Of a stretch of 64,000 nt of DNA, positions 63,751 to 64,000 are shown in pieces. Where the stretch lies: contig JAQGDQ010000295.1 of NCBI GenBank assembly GCA_030141605.1, positions 186,001-250,000 of the forward strand, in the 5' to 3' direction. Positions within the stretch are counted from its first letter, which is position 1. Every line of letters begins with the position of its first letter. The position numbers and the translations under genes are program-made. The notes beneath the pieces are model-generated. The model was given only the letters and a program-made list of their open reading frames with translations, ran no database searches and had not been told where the DNA came from. Source of the DNA: Tubiluchus corallicola. Taxonomy: Eukaryota > Priapulida > Priapulimorpha > Priapulimorphida > Tubiluchidae.

Positions 63751-63960
63751 GCGTGGCGTCCTGGTCTAAGTGCCCTAAATTTCGGAGTGCAACTACGGAG
63801 TCTTGAGTTCGAGACTAGCGAGACACGCCAGGGCGTATACCCTACCTGTTTTTCGTCGTTTCTGTGTTGTTACCTGTATTATTCTCGGTCGCTAAATAGC
63901 CGTTAGTGTTAATGTTGTCTGTTAAAATGAGCAATGGTAAATAAATGTTGTCTTTCTCTT
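63751..63960 (+). mobile_element. tRNA-derived SINE with a different head
   Basis: GCGTGGCGTCCTGGTCTAAG (A box), then TCGGAGTGCAACTACGGAGT and CTTGAGTTCGAGACTAGCGA (B box), then GACACGCCA, close to a type-II tRNA (Leu/Ser-like). The 3' part, TCGGTCGCTAAATAGCCGTT then AGTGTTAATGTTGTC, resembles the tail of the 19434 SINE. It ends AATAAATGTTGTCTTTCTC. Confidence 0.6.
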
Positions 63961-64000
63961 TGTCTTGGGGTGGTGCTGGCGATGAATTTCGCTGGTAACT

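Larger units (their letters stand above)
48842..64000. other. Gene-poor 3' region
   Basis: If the phosphatase gene continues, this is its intron 8 or flank. Beyond the listed elements I find no exon with family features. Open frames at 51596-51847, 57343-57582, 60089-60463 and 62165-62473 show no recognisable domain or splice logic. Confidence 0.5.

Noticed and set aside
63751-63835. Functional tRNA gene
   Set aside because: A and B boxes are good, but the acceptor and anticodon stems pair imperfectly and a SINE-like tail follows.

Overview
The window is AT-rich, intron-rich animal DNA. It has GT-AG introns from about 190 bases to about 7 kb, AATAAA poly(A) signals, microsatellites, tRNA-like SINEs, LINE remnants and many short TA-flanked DNA elements. 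The proteins are clear animal orthologues. The repeats (pogo/Tigger-like, mariner-like, PIF/Harbinger and LINE pieces) suggest a non-vertebrate metazoan, probably a marine invertebrate; I cannot name the phylum. Every gene model below was spliced by hand from conserved residues, GT/AG sites and matching phases, without alignments or transcripts.

Layout. (1) 1-3.8 kb, plus strand: a 347-bp pogo-type MITE, then the last four visible exons of an attractin-family gene (membrane segment, MASRP-containing cytoplasmic tail, stop at 3685). (2) 8.1-11.0 kb, minus: a two-exon gene for a CaRF (ALS2CR8)-like zinc-binding protein, with a decayed LINE in its intron. (3) 11.15-13.2 kb: three copies of one repeat, the last inverted and separated from the second by a CA/CACG microsatellite. 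(4) 13.5-17.9 kb, plus: a complete four-exon mitoferrin (339 aa), convergent with (5) 22.2-26.1 kb, minus: a complete three-exon TMEM127 (241 aa, C-terminal PPPY). (6) From 26.9 kb, plus, head-to-head with TMEM127 across about 0.8 kb: a DUSP11/PIR1-like RNA 5'-phosphatase gene with eight small exons ending at 48841. Its catalytic HCTHGINR is intact, but its C-terminal exon(s) were not found. (7) 48.8-64 kb: no recognisable gene, only DNA elements, a SINE family and low-complexity sequence.

The genes are unrelated housekeeping functions: receptor/ubiquitin-ligase adaptor tail, DNA-binding protein, mitochondrial iron import, endosomal membrane protein and RNA 5'-end phosphatase. I see no operon or cluster logic. 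The unusual biology is in the repeats: a Harbinger element nested in a LINE, TTAGGG-like repeats between inverted repeats, a pentanucleotide array with an internal inversion, a long hairpin 60 bp upstream of a phosphatase exon, fold-back elements whose arms look like tRNA 3' halves, and a SINE family that appears to swap tRNA-like heads on a shared tail. I found nothing I would claim as a new enzymatic or defence system.
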